A DNA stretch of 64,000 nt. It comes from Paenibacillus paridis. GTDB taxonomy: Bacteria > Bacillota > Bacilli > Paenibacillales > Paenibacillaceae. A model generated the notes under the pieces. The model saw only the letters and a program-made list of their open reading frames with translations, ran no database searches and was not told the origin of the DNA. The stretch spans positions 1,674,001-1,738,000 of the forward strand of contig NZ_VCIX01000092.1 of NCBI RefSeq assembly GCF_006345825.1, given 5' to 3'. Every line of letters starts with the position of its first letter. Position 1 is the first letter of the stretch. Position numbers and translations under genes: made by a program. This document shows, one piece after another, positions 25,083 through 33,764 of this stretch.

Positions 25083-26252
25083 TTATTTTCCGATCGAATC
25101 CCTGTACTCGCTAGGCGAGAGCCCAACCTTCTTTTTGAAAATTTGGCTAAAATATCGCGGATCCTGATAGCCCACTTTTTCAGCGACCTCATAATTTTTA
25201 AAATGCGTGCTCTTGAGCATGTCCTTCGCTTTGTCAATCCGGATATCCGTCAAGTGCTCGATAAAGGTTTTGCCGGTATTCATTTTGAACAAGAGGCTTA
25301 AATAGGTTGGTGTCATATATACCTTTTGCGCGACGCTTTGCAAGGAAGCATACTGGCATTCCTGCTCCATGTGGTGAATCGTCTTTTTGATAATGCTCCG
25401 ATGGCTTTCCTTCTGGCCATACATGAGCACGTCCTTTAATCCGATCAGAAAATGAATCACGTATTGCTTAATTTCATCAAGCGTAGCAAGCTTCACAATC
25501 GACACGACATCGAATCTTTCGTAATCAATTACGTTCTCCGCTTCGGCAAGCACGCGTTTCTCCACGCCAACCAGCAACCGGACCGTCGTATCGTATATGT
25601 TTTGCGTGTCGATGGGTCCTTTGCGCAGCATTTCTTCATAAAAATTCAAGACGCATTGTGCAATCTCCGACTCTGATTCTGCCGCTTTGTAGGTGTCGAA
25701 TAGCTCCTTCTCCTTGTCGGAGGGGTATTGCAGCAAGGATTCATAATTGCCAAGTTCGCTATAATAAATAATTTTGCCCGTCCCGCGGTAAAATTTATGC
25801 TGCAGCGCTGCCGAGGCTTGTCTATAGGATTGCGCTATATACTGTAAATGGCTGCAGGGCTTCCCTACTCCGACATTAAAGGGTTTTTGGAAATAGTCCT
25901 TCAGCATAGACTGGATCGCGTTGATCGGTTCTTTGGATACCCATGAGAAGAGCCACCCTACCCGCCCCGCTTCGTCTACAAATACGACGCTGCCATCGGA
26001 TATCTTTTTGTGCAGAAAATCACGCATGCGCTCCAAGTATATTGTTTTCTCATGCTCATCATGGAAACAAAAGGCAGGCTCTAGCAAGGCTAGAGCGGGG
26101 AACGTAAAGTATGGGTTCAACTGCAGCCGCGAAAAGCTCTCTTTCACATCAGGCCTCGCTGTATTTGCATTGGAAACCAAATTCCGTAAAAACCGATCCC
26201 TCATCCACGTTAAAATGACATCCTCTTTAAACAATAATCCTTCACTCAGCAT
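25083..26252 (-). CDS. AraC-family regulator, YesN-like without receiver domain
   Basis: A 389-residue protein. The C-terminal 95 residues are a two-HTH AraC domain (LQSVAQKVYMTPTYLSLLFK and YEVAEKVGYQDPRYFSQIFKK). The N-terminal 280 residues resemble the middle region of YesN-type response regulators (RDRFLRNLVSN start), but the receiver domain that normally comes first is missing and no histidine kinase gene is adjacent. It may sense a ligand directly. Position beside the transporter, uxuA and RraA-like genes suggests that it activates them. Confidence 0.83.
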   Translation of the reverse strand: MLSEGLLFKEDVILTWMRDRFLRNLVSNANTARPDVKESFSRLQLNPYFTFPALALLEPAFCFHDEHEKTIYLERMRDFLHKKISDGSVVFVDEAGRVGWLFSWVSKEPINAIQSMLKDYFQKPFNVGVGKPCSHLQYIAQSYRQASAALQHKFYRGTGKIIYYSELGNYESLLQYPSDKEKELFDTYKAAESESEIAQCVLNFYEEMLRKGPIDTQNIYDTTVRLLVGVEKRVLAEAENVIDYERFDVVSIVKLATLDEIKQYVIHFLIGLKDVLMYGQKESHRSIIKKTIHHMEQECQYASLQSVAQKVYMTPTYLSLLFKMNTGKTFIEHLTDIRIDKAKDMLKSTHFKNYEVAEKVGYQDPRYFSQIFKKKVGLSPSEYRDSIGK

Positions 26253-26303
26253 GCGCCATTACCCCTTTTGTAAGGTTGACTTGCGAGATGCATGATTTCA
26301 TTT

Positions 26304-26951
26304 TTAAGCAAGGTGAATCATCTTGTAAGAATGCATATGCTCAATAAACGTTCGCTCGGCTAGGTCTGCGTCACCGGAACGCAGCACCTCAATTAATCGA
26401 AGATGCCAATCCGCAAGTCCGTCCGTTTTATAATGGCGGTTGGAAATGGCCATGAAACGCATCACCTTCATCCGCATATGGTTCCAAAGCTCCAAAATCA
26501 TATGATTGTCACAGCGTCGGTAAAAAAAACCGTGAAATTCCATATCCAGCTCCAATATGCTCAAAATATCATTTTGCTCATGAGCCTCATGCATTTTGCG
26601 GATAATTTCTTCAAGGTAAGCATAATCAGCTTCGGTTAGCTGGCGCATCGTCTGCCTTACGGCAAATCCTTCAATGATTTCTCGAAGCTCGAATATATCT
26701 TTAATTTCCTTTGAAGTGATTGTAGACACGACCGAGCCCTTATTCGGAATGCCCGTAATAAATCCTGCGGATTTGAGTCTCTCCAGTGCTTCACGAACCG
26801 GCGCTTGGCTGATATTGAATTTTTTGGCGATTTCAAGCACGAGCAAACGCGCCCCCGGCTGCAGTTCTCCCGCAAGAATTTCTTTTTTTATCGTCGTGTA
26901 GACATGCTCGCTAATCGAGTTAACGGGTGCATAAGGGACGTTTCCATACAT
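26304..26951 (-). CDS. GntR-family regulator, FadR subfamily (FCD domain)
   Basis: A 215-residue repressor. The N-terminal winged HTH contains LEIAKKFNISQAPVREALERLKSAG, the hallmark GntR recognition region. The C-terminal helical FCD domain has the metal/effector residues seen in FELREIIEGFAVR, ELDMEFHGFFYRR and EHMHSYK. FCD effectors are often sugar acids or other carboxylates. The in-frame GTG at 26960 lies inside the ribosome site, so the ATG at 26951 (6 nt after GAGGTG) is used. Two operator-like palindromes lie just upstream, suggesting autoregulation. Confidence 0.88.
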   Translation of the reverse strand: MYGNVPYAPVNSISEHVYTTIKKEILAGELQPGARLLVLEIAKKFNISQAPVREALERLKSAGFITGIPNKGSVVSTITSKEIKDIFELREIIEGFAVRQTMRQLTEADYAYLEEIIRKMHEAHEQNDILSILELDMEFHGFFYRRCDNHMILELWNHMRMKVMRFMAISNRHYKTDGLADWHLRLIEVLRSGDADLAERTFIEHMHSYKMIHLA

Positions 26952-26974
26952 CAATCTCACCTCTTTCGGTTCAC

Positions 26975-26993
26975 ATTATCGATTATCGATAAT
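26975..26993. promoter_or_regulatory. GntR-type operator 1
   Basis: A perfect 9-1-9 palindrome with arms ATTATCGAT and ATCGATAAT, 24 nt upstream of the GntR start. Its core recurs at 27066-27079. The 26952-27268 gap holds these two sites, the GntR and ROK promoters and no gene. Confidence 0.65.
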
Positions 26994-27065
26994 ACATTTC
27001 AAAAAAAGAAAGCGTTAACAAATTGCTCCAAAATTTCATTTTGAACTGGCTGCCCCATCTCACCG

Positions 27066-27079
27066 GATTATCGATAATC
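27066..27079. promoter_or_regulatory. GntR-type operator 2
   Basis: A perfect 14-bp palindrome GATTATCGATAATC sharing the ATTATCGATAAT core with the site at 26975-26993. Two copies 82 nt apart (centre to centre about 88) in one intergenic region support specific binding, probably by the adjacent GntR protein. Confidence 0.6.
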
Positions 27080-27268
27080 TGCTGCTACCGTTATTATAGA
27101 ACTTATTTCCAGCCAAAACAACCGATTAAATTGTCGAATGCCACACAATTTACAAATCATTTGGTAACCAACCATTTATTTATGTCGCGTATCTAGTCAT
27201 CTCCCCCTAGAACAGCATATAATAGAAATTGGTTTATATCCGATATAACTACTTGGACAAATGGAGAT

Positions 27269-28462
27269 ATGATGATGAATGTAAAGCATCCGACGATAAA
27301 GAAACAAGTGTTTGATTATATTATTCGCAATGGATTAGTTTCTAAAGCCGCGCTAATGGAACGCTTGACGGTTACAAGCACAAGCTTGTCTCGATTGCTA
27401 GAAGAGCTGCTAAGTGACGGATTAATTCTCGCATCCGAGCTGGGCCGATCCACCGGAGGACGAAAGCCGATTTTATACCGGGTTAACCCCGGTCACCGCG
27501 CTGTTTTCGGACTTGAAATTTCCCGCTTCAGCTCCTCCATCGGCCTTTACGACCTCAACCTAAAACCATTGGCGTTCGAGAGATGGAAGATGGATGAACA
27601 CATGACGCCGGAGCGGCTGCTGTCGAAAATTGCCGACATGGCTGAACGAATGATGAGCGAGTGCGGCGTTGAGCGCGAGAAAGTGATCGGTATTGGGATT
27701 GGTGCCGTTGGACCTTTAAGCCGTGAGGATGGCATTATGCTGCAGCCGCGCTACTTCCCTGCCGACGGCTGGAGCAATGTACCGATTTGCGAGTGGCTGC
27801 AAGAGCGGCTAGGCCTGTCCGCGCTGCTCGATAATGGAGCTAATACGGCGATTATCGGGGAACACTGGGCACTTCGCAGCGAAGAAGTCAAGCATATGGT
27901 GTATGTGCACGCGGGTGTTGGCTTGCGAACCGCTATGCTCTCCAACGGCCAAATTGTGCGTGGCGCCGTAGACATGGAAGGCTCCTTCGGCCAAATGATC
28001 ATTCAGACCGATGGTCCAAGACTCGGCGATGAAGGAAACTATGGTGCGCTTGAGGCGTTGGTTTCCATTCCTGCCTTGGAGAAAAAAATTCGCTCACAGC
28101 TTAAGCTTGGCCGGACAAGCTTGCTCTCTGGGTTTCCCCCAGAGGAAGTCCAGTTCGAAGCGCTGCAGAAAGCTTTTATCCAGAAGGACGCGCTCGTTAC
28201 CGAGCAATTTCTGCAAACTGCAACCTATCTGGGCATCGGCATTGCCAATTTGATTAATATTTTGCATCCGGAGGCGGTTATTCTCGGCGGTCCGCTCGTC
28301 AAGGTACACAAGACCATCTATGAAACGGTCATTCAAGTGGCGCGGAGCAACATCTATTATTCGCAGCAATACGAGCCTAAATTTACGCAAGGCCAGCTGA
28401 CGGAGGATGCCGTTACAGCTGGCGCCGCTATTATGGTTTTGCAGGATTGGGAGCTCAATTAA
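27269..28462 (+). CDS. ROK-family protein with N-terminal HTH, lacking kinase and zinc residues
   Basis: A 397-residue NagC/XylR-like protein: winged HTH (residues about 10-65, VSKAALMERLTVTSTSLSRL) plus a ROK sugar-binding domain. In active ROK kinases the catalytic Asp lies in an ENDAN-like motif; here it reads LLDNGANTAI. The zinc motif (GHM plus CxCGxxGC) is replaced by GSFGQM and RLGDEGNYGALEAL, with no cysteines. It should therefore be a ligand-responsive transcription factor, not a kinase. Three tandem ATGs open the gene; GGAG suits the third best (27275). Regulates the sugar island or a remote regulon (inference). Confidence 0.85.
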   Translation: MMMNVKHPTIKKQVFDYIIRNGLVSKAALMERLTVTSTSLSRLLEELLSDGLILASELGRSTGGRKPILYRVNPGHRAVFGLEISRFSSSIGLYDLNLKPLAFERWKMDEHMTPERLLSKIADMAERMMSECGVEREKVIGIGIGAVGPLSREDGIMLQPRYFPADGWSNVPICEWLQERLGLSALLDNGANTAIIGEHWALRSEEVKHMVYVHAGVGLRTAMLSNGQIVRGAVDMEGSFGQMIIQTDGPRLGDEGNYGALEALVSIPALEKKIRSQLKLGRTSLLSGFPPEEVQFEALQKAFIQKDALVTEQFLQTATYLGIGIANLINILHPEAVILGGPLVKVHKTIYETVIQVARSNIYYSQQYEPKFTQGQLTEDAVTAGAAIMVLQDWELN

Positions 28463-28497
28463 AGGAATAGTAACTTGAACCTTGCATATAAACACAA

Positions 28498-28550
28498 AGC
28501 GCCATAGGAACCCTATCCTTACGAGAGAATATAGGGCTTCCTATGGCGCT
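28498..28550. terminator. Bidirectional terminator between ROK and HAD genes
   Basis: A 12-bp perfect outer stem (AGCGCCATAGGA / TCCTATGGCGCT) continues into CCCTAT/ATAGGG. It lies between convergent genes. Confidence 0.85.
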
Positions 28551-28580
28551 CTTTCATTCAAAAACAACTCATTGCCAAGC

Positions 28581-29267
28581 CTAAACTAATAAAGCTGGAA
28601 GCTCGCTTAAATGAGCAATTTCATAGGTCGGATTTGCAGAGGTCGAATTCAACTTATGGCCAGGATTGAACCAGCAGGTATCAATGCCGTAATTGTTGCC
28701 GCCTTGGATATCGGAAGTTAATGAATCACCGACAATAAGAACCTTGCTCTTGTCAGTAATCAATAGCTTATCGAATGCATAGTCGAAAATACCCGTATGC
28801 GGCTTGGAATAACCCGTATCCTCGGATATTATAATATGCTCGAATGAATTTGCAAGGCTTGACCTGCCGATTCGGCTATGCTGTGTCTTCTTGATGCCGT
28901 TAGTGATAATGGCAAGCCGCTGGCCTTTGGCAAGCAGCTCTGCGACAAGAACATCCGCCCCGTCGATCAGAAAGGAGCCTTCCCCTAAAAAATCGACATA
29001 ACGCTCACTAAAATGAATGGCATCAAGATCAGCTTGGATTTCCACAAATAGCTTTCTAAATCTTTCATGCCGCAAAAAATCAAGCGTTACTGCACCCTTC
29101 TCATAATCATGCCACAGCTGCTGATTAACGCTTCGATAGAGCTCTACATGCGGCTGCATGAGCTCTATCTGATGCTCCAGGAAGGTACTCTTCAGTGCAT
29201 GTGCCTCCGCGAGTGCGTAATCGAACAAGGTGTCGTCCGCATCGAATAAAATCACTTCATATTTCAA
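28581..29267 (-). CDS. HAD-family pyrimidine nucleotidase, YjjG/YfnB-like
   Basis: A 228-residue HAD phosphatase. Motif I is FDADDTLFDY (nucleophile and acid/base aspartates), motif II lies in IITNGIKKTQHSRI, motif III Lys in YSKPHTGIFDYA, motif IV in IVGDSLTSDIQGG. The NGIKKTQ block and the C1-cap size are typical of YjjG/YfnB 5'-nucleotidases that hydrolyse non-canonical pyrimidine nucleotides. It follows the zinc-ribbon gene by 19 nt in an operon with a UvrA-like ATPase, which links it to nucleic-acid upkeep (inference). Confidence 0.85.
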   Translation of the reverse strand: MKYEVILFDADDTLFDYALAEAHALKSTFLEHQIELMQPHVELYRSVNQQLWHDYEKGAVTLDFLRHERFRKLFVEIQADLDAIHFSERYVDFLGEGSFLIDGADVLVAELLAKGQRLAIITNGIKKTQHSRIGRSSLANSFEHIIISEDTGYSKPHTGIFDYAFDKLLITDKSKVLIVGDSLTSDIQGGNNYGIDTCWFNPGHKLNSTSANPTYEIAHLSELPALLV

Positions 29268-29286
29268 TTTACAAGTCTCCTATTGG

Positions 29287-29637
29287 TTATTTTCTTCTTA
29301 ATACCGAAGGGTCATAGATGTCCACGGCTCCACAATACATGCAGGACCGAAATAAATAATGATGGTACTGGAGGTTCAATACTTTGCTGAGACCCGCTCC
29401 AGTCATCGCGACTTCATTGATTTCACATTCCTCATGCCCACATTTGGAACATTGGAATTCATTCATTAGCTTTGTTTCCAAATCGAGCACGTCTTTTTCG
29501 AACGCTGTTTCCACGGAGAGACTCTCATCACCTTCAAACGGCGGGTTCAAATGTTCGGTTAACACCTCATGCTGGCATACCGGACATACCTGCTGTTCCA
29601 AGACCACCTCGTTGCTGCACCAAGGACATTCAATCAT
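29287..29637 (-). CDS. Double zinc-ribbon protein (DUF2082/PF09855-like C-terminus)
   Basis: A 116-residue protein with two CxxC-CxxC zinc modules. The first is ECPWCSNEVVLEQQVCPVC at the N-terminus. The second is CSKCGHEECEINEVAMTG followed by CMYCGAVDIY, which resembles the PF09855 nucleic-acid-binding Zn-ribbon pattern (cysteine pair, TGxGLSK, cysteine pair, aromatic end). Its ATG overlaps the stop of the UvrA-like gene (TAATG), so translation is coupled. It probably works with that ATPase, perhaps as a nucleic-acid or partner-binding adaptor. Confidence 0.78.
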   Translation of the reverse strand: MIECPWCSNEVVLEQQVCPVCQHEVLTEHLNPPFEGDESLSVETAFEKDVLDLETKLMNEFQCSKCGHEECEINEVAMTGAGLSKVLNLQYHHYLFRSCMYCGAVDIYDPSVLRRK

Positions 29638-32600
29638 TACATCGTTCCTTGTTCAAGGTAATGGTACACCGCCATCATTTCTTGTTTATTCAACTCACGA
29701 ATTCGATTAAAAATAGGGATTTCTGCTACAGCCACAATATTTAGGCTGTCCGTAACCACATCGCTTACTTTACCCGTTAACCATCTTTGTACGTCTACGC
29801 CTTCCACAATTTCTGTGCGCCCTTCATCATTGATGCCACTGGCATAACAACTGACACAAGGCACCGATAATTTAAATACGCCATCATGCAGCCCGTCTTC
29901 CGAAATGACTCTTTTCCCTTTGCAGAAAGGACATGGTTGACTTGCTTTAATCTTATTAATTAAGGTAACAATTTTTTTGTAACCAAATGCTTCATAGACA
30001 TAAGTCAGTTTCTTGTATTTTCCATTGGTGAAATATTGATCTATGATGGTTTCTCTCGTTTCGGAGATATTAGCAAAGTCACAGACGGTAATTCGATTAT
30101 GAAGGCTGATGGATTCGACACTGCTGCTAATACTGCCCCAAAATGGCAGGACATTTTGCAATACCATTTCATAGCCCGCAAAGCTTGCCAGCTCTAGTTC
30201 AAGCATTTTTAGCGCGACTTGCGTTTCCCTAGGCAATAATGAGACTTCTTCCGTCAAAACCATTTCACTGCCGACGATCGCTTCCACTTTTTCCAGTACC
30301 TGTAGTTTCCCGACTAAGTTCATCGCTTGCCCAAGAGGCTGCTGAATAATCTCGCGAATATCCTTTTCGCCAAAGGTTAGCTTTTTATGATGCTTTAGTA
30401 CGGTTCCTTCGCAGATGGGACAGCTGATTTTGTGTTTGGATTGTTTGATGTGCTCTTTAATGATCGATTTCGATACAACCATATACATTCCAATGATGTG
30501 ATTAAAGCCTTCCCAGGTCCTTGTTGCTTTAGCGGCTTTATCATAAAATGACTTTTCCCAATATCCATACAAAAAGGTGTGCTTTTCTGCCTCTGTCATT
30601 TCATTATAGCTTTTGCTTAGGTCTTGGCCTAGCTCATTCTTAATCTCATCAAAGATGAATTTTATTTTTGGGAATTGATAAAATTTTAATATATCCATCG
30701 CATCCGGATGCAATAAGCCATCCCAGAATGGCACGGATTTGTCCTGCATAACGATATCAAAATCAAATTTTTCGATGACTCGACGGCCCGAGCAGCACGG
30801 ACAATGATTGGCTTGGTTATAGAAATCGAAGCTATTCGTATCTTTATTGGTTGGATGTGCCGCTACGATATGATTGATCAAGCCGCCAATTTCATAAAGA
30901 AAAGTATATTGGCTATACAAGTGCCGTTCCAAATCAATGGCTATAACGGGTGCAATGGTATCCGATTCATATTCGCCATAAATTAGGCGAGCCATGGAAG
31001 ATAGGCTTTTTAAGATGCCGCCTTTATAGACGTTTTCGGCGTTTTTGAAATAGGCAATAGGGTTATCTTTTGAATAATGGATTCCGTTTTGTTGATGGAG
31101 TGTTGAGGGGATTTTCAGTGTAGCCGCTGTATCCTTATTGTTTTGATGACGATAATATTCATCATGACTGACTACCTCAAGTTGCTCCACGGGCTCAAGC
31201 TGTCTTTTGCCAAAATCAACGATAAAATCAGAGCTTTCCAACATATACGAATGATGTTCTATCATGATAATGGTGACCGATTCATCCTGCAAAATGACCC
31301 TAACGCTATCAATAAATTGATTTAAAATGTTTTGTGATAAACCTTTTGAAGGCTCATCAAAAATAAAAAGCGTATGTGGGTTTCTTGAACCCGCAAACAG
31401 CTCAGAAACTAAATGGACGCATTGAAATTCACCCGTGGACAAGGATTGTGTTTTGCGTTCCAACGTCAAATAACCAAGTCCGAGTTTGATCAATAGGCTC
31501 AATCGTTTATGAGCGATGTCTTCATTTGGCAGTTCATCAATGATATCTTCAATCGAGCGCTGAAAAATATCATCAATATCTTCGCTGTATTTGGTGAGCT
31601 TTCGTTTAATATCAAGGAAAGTGGCAACGGTAGACCGGCTGGTAATCGATTGGTTTCGATCTTGCCCAACCATGACCAGTTTATCCTTCGGATATCGCTT
31701 TAGAAAATCTTTGGCCATACACTCATTGACGAGTGTAGATTTACCGCAGCCAGACTCCCCTGTAAACGTTACAAGCCGATTTTTGGGAATTTGAATCTCG
31801 GCTATTTGAACATTTCGGCAATATAGATCGTTAAATTGGTAATAGTCGGATGGAGCTGCTTGATTCCGTTCCCCATAGATCGGTTTTGGGCGTGGTGACT
31901 CTTCAACGATTTTCCCGCCGTATTTACCGCTGCCAGGCCCAAAGAACAAGTGCTCGTCCGCTGCGCCGAGTACCGTATCCGAATGGTCAATAAGCCAAAT
32001 TTGATTCTTATGCCCCAACTGTTTAATCTCGGCTAAAATTTTCAATAGGGTTTGGTGATCAAGCCCAACGGAGATTTCATCAATGATAATTACCGTATTT
32101 TCACTGGTTGCCATGAATTCTGCCAAGTAAAGCCGCGTTACTTCTCCGCCTGATAATGTACCCATAATACGGTTTAATGTTAAGTAACCAATATTCATAT
32201 TGATTATATTTTTCAGAATGTTTTGTTTACCCTCGCTAATCTTTAAAACCTCTGCTAGCGAAAGAATGGTTTCAACGCTTAACTCATTGATATCGGAAAT
32301 ACTATGCGCTTGATTAAATAATTCAAAGGTATACTGCTCAACTTCTTGATTGTAGCGCTTTCCCAGGCACTTTTTACATTCGATATTTTTAGTCGTTCCG
32401 CGGCCTTTGCAATCCGGACACCAGCCTAACTCGTTATTAAATGAAAAAACTTCCGGAGAAAGATTATATTTTTCAGCTACAGCAACACGAATTTCTGTAA
32501 ATACGCCAGTATGTGTGCCAATGGTTGATCGTGGATTCGAAGAAATGGATGATCTGCCTAGAAACAGTACAAGCGGCATTTCTTCCATCTTGATGGCACT

Positions 32601-32810
32601 GAAATTCGTTTCCATAATAGTGGGAAATAAATACTGATATTCCGCCTTTGGCAATAAGGATACGAGGCGTTTCTTGGATTCTTCCCCAATGGTTTTACAA
32701 AATGTGGTCTTTCCCGAGCCGGACAAACCAGCGATCCCTAATGATTGATCTACTGGCAGTACTTCGTCCAATTTGTTAATATTGTTCGCGATTAATTGAT
32801 TTATTTTCAA
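29637..32810 (-). CDS. UvrA-like ABC ATPase with rearranged domain order
   Basis: A 1057-residue UvrA paralogue. Module 1 (about residues 1-310): Walker A GLSGSGKTT, UvrA-type NPRST/TGVFTEIR, zinc cluster CPDCKGRG with CKKCLGKRYN, signature LSGGEVTRLYLAE, Walker B IIIDEISVGLD. Module 2 (about 340-540): Walker A GESGCGKST, signature LSTGEFQCVHL, Walker B FIFDEPSKGL. The last 500 residues carry CPCCSGRR, CPICEGT and CPFCKGKR zinc pairs and look like a UvrA first half without Walker A. True UvrA has the order NBD-I then NBD-II. The TTG start at 32810 follows GGAGGG. First gene of an operon with a zinc-ribbon protein and a nucleotidase. Confidence 0.85.
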   Translation of the reverse strand: MKINQLIANNINKLDEVLPVDQSLGIAGLSGSGKTTFCKTIGEESKKRLVSLLPKAEYQYLFPTIMETNFSAIKMEEMPLVLFLGRSSISSNPRSTIGTHTGVFTEIRVAVAEKYNLSPEVFSFNNELGWCPDCKGRGTTKNIECKKCLGKRYNQEVEQYTFELFNQAHSISDINELSVETILSLAEVLKISEGKQNILKNIINMNIGYLTLNRIMGTLSGGEVTRLYLAEFMATSENTVIIIDEISVGLDHQTLLKILAEIKQLGHKNQIWLIDHSDTVLGAADEHLFFGPGSGKYGGKIVEESPRPKPIYGERNQAAPSDYYQFNDLYCRNVQIAEIQIPKNRLVTFTGESGCGKSTLVNECMAKDFLKRYPKDKLVMVGQDRNQSITSRSTVATFLDIKRKLTKYSEDIDDIFQRSIEDIIDELPNEDIAHKRLSLLIKLGLGYLTLERKTQSLSTGEFQCVHLVSELFAGSRNPHTLFIFDEPSKGLSQNILNQFIDSVRVILQDESVTIIMIEHHSYMLESSDFIVDFGKRQLEPVEQLEVVSHDEYYRHQNNKDTAATLKIPSTLHQQNGIHYSKDNPIAYFKNAENVYKGGILKSLSSMARLIYGEYESDTIAPVIAIDLERHLYSQYTFLYEIGGLINHIVAAHPTNKDTNSFDFYNQANHCPCCSGRRVIEKFDFDIVMQDKSVPFWDGLLHPDAMDILKFYQFPKIKFIFDEIKNELGQDLSKSYNEMTEAEKHTFLYGYWEKSFYDKAAKATRTWEGFNHIIGMYMVVSKSIIKEHIKQSKHKISCPICEGTVLKHHKKLTFGEKDIREIIQQPLGQAMNLVGKLQVLEKVEAIVGSEMVLTEEVSLLPRETQVALKMLELELASFAGYEMVLQNVLPFWGSISSSVESISLHNRITVCDFANISETRETIIDQYFTNGKYKKLTYVYEAFGYKKIVTLINKIKASQPCPFCKGKRVISEDGLHDGVFKLSVPCVSCYASGINDEGRTEIVEGVDVQRWLTGKVSDVVTDSLNIVAVAEIPIFNRIRELNKQEMMAVYHYLEQGTM

Positions 32811-32850
32811 AGCAAATTTCCCTCCATTCTCTAAAGCTACCCATAAAAAA

Positions 32851-32882
32851 AGAGCGCAATTCTTACTACGGAATTGCGCTCT
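32851..32882 (-). terminator. Terminator after the SRPBCC gene
   Basis: A 12-bp perfect stem (AGAGCGCAATTC / GAATTGCGCTCT) with an 8-nt loop, followed on the minus strand by seven T. Confidence 0.9.
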
Positions 32883-32934
32883 ATCGTTGAAGGATAGCTT
32901 ATTTGTATCTTTCGATCCTATAAATAATATCCAT

Positions 32935-33351
32935 TTACAGTTCTGCTAAAACGGTTCCGAGCTGTCCGCCAAAATTTTTCCATGCATAGGTTGCTCCCTC
33001 GATGGCTCCTTGGCGTGCTTTTGTTTCTTCGCTAAATCCGGTTTGATCAAGATGCAGGTGGACCGTTCCATCTGAACCTTCTTTCAATGTCCATGTAATC
33101 GTGGTGCTTTCTCCTGCACTTAACCAAGTGTAAGATAAAGTATGAGGCTCGTCCACTACAAGTACCTCACTATCTACAATTCCGTTCCACCATTCGGATG
33201 GCTCTGTCCTAAACTGAAATTTATGTCCAACCACAGGTTTGAAATCATTTTCCCAGATCCATTTCGCAAGCATATCCGAATCGGTTAAAGCGTTCCAAAC
33301 CTTCTCGATTGAGCTTGTAAATTGAAAATCTAAAGATACATCGGCTTTCAT
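32935..33351 (-). CDS. SRPBCC / AHSA1-type protein
   Basis: A 138-residue helix-grip fold protein of the AHSA1 (activator of Hsp90 ATPase homologue) group. It shows the usual start FTSSIEKVWNALTDSDMLAKW, the GHKFQFRTEP strand and the C-terminal GATYAWKNFGGQL helix. Such proteins carry a hydrophobic pocket for an unknown ligand. The gene lies 2 nt after an ArsR gene, a very common arrangement in Firmicutes and actinobacteria in which the SRPBCC partner may influence the repressor. Confidence 0.85.
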   Translation of the reverse strand: MKADVSLDFQFTSSIEKVWNALTDSDMLAKWIWENDFKPVVGHKFQFRTEPSEWWNGIVDSEVLVVDEPHTLSYTWLSAGESTTITWTLKEGSDGTVHLHLDQTGFSEETKARQGAIEGATYAWKNFGGQLGTVLAEL

Positions 33352-33353
33352 TA

Positions 33354-33686
33354 TTATTCCTCCAATAAAAGTTTTAGTTTAATGATATTTTCTTTCCAGA
33401 ATCCTTCGTAAAAAGAGACCCAGTCTTGTATTTCTTTCAATGGCTTGGCATTCAACCGGTATCTCGTTTCTCTACCAACCTTTCGTGCAATGACGAGATC
33501 AGCATCTTTAAGGATAGCCAAATGCTTGGAAACGGCAGTACGGCCCATTTCAAAATGAACCGTTATCTCATGTAGGGGCAGGTCTTCAACATTAGCTAAT
33601 AGCTGAAGTAATTTTCTCCTAGTCGGATCGGCAACAGCGTCATAAACGTCCCTCATTTGACCGCTTTCGTCCAAAATCACCCCCAC
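33354..33686 (-). CDS. ArsR-family transcriptional regulator
   Basis: A 110-residue winged-helix repressor. DVYDAVADPTRRKLLQLL and the recognition helix MGRTAVSKHLAILKDADLV are typical. It lacks the CxC metal site of ArsR/SmtB, so it is of the non-metal type paired with SRPBCC proteins. The start is uncertain: GTG at 33686 or 33680 after AAAGGTGG, or ATG at 33656. A near-perfect promoter with a dyad in its spacer lies upstream, pointing to autorepression. Confidence 0.85.
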   Translation of the reverse strand: MGVILDESGQMRDVYDAVADPTRRKLLQLLANVEDLPLHEITVHFEMGRTAVSKHLAILKDADLVIARKVGRETRYRLNAKPLKEIQDWVSFYEGFWKENIIKLKLLLEE

Positions 33687-33764
33687 CTTTTCAGTAATAT
33701 TTCCTGTATTGTTATCGAATATCCTTCTTAACGCGCTAATAGGACACCATTTATAGTCACATTA

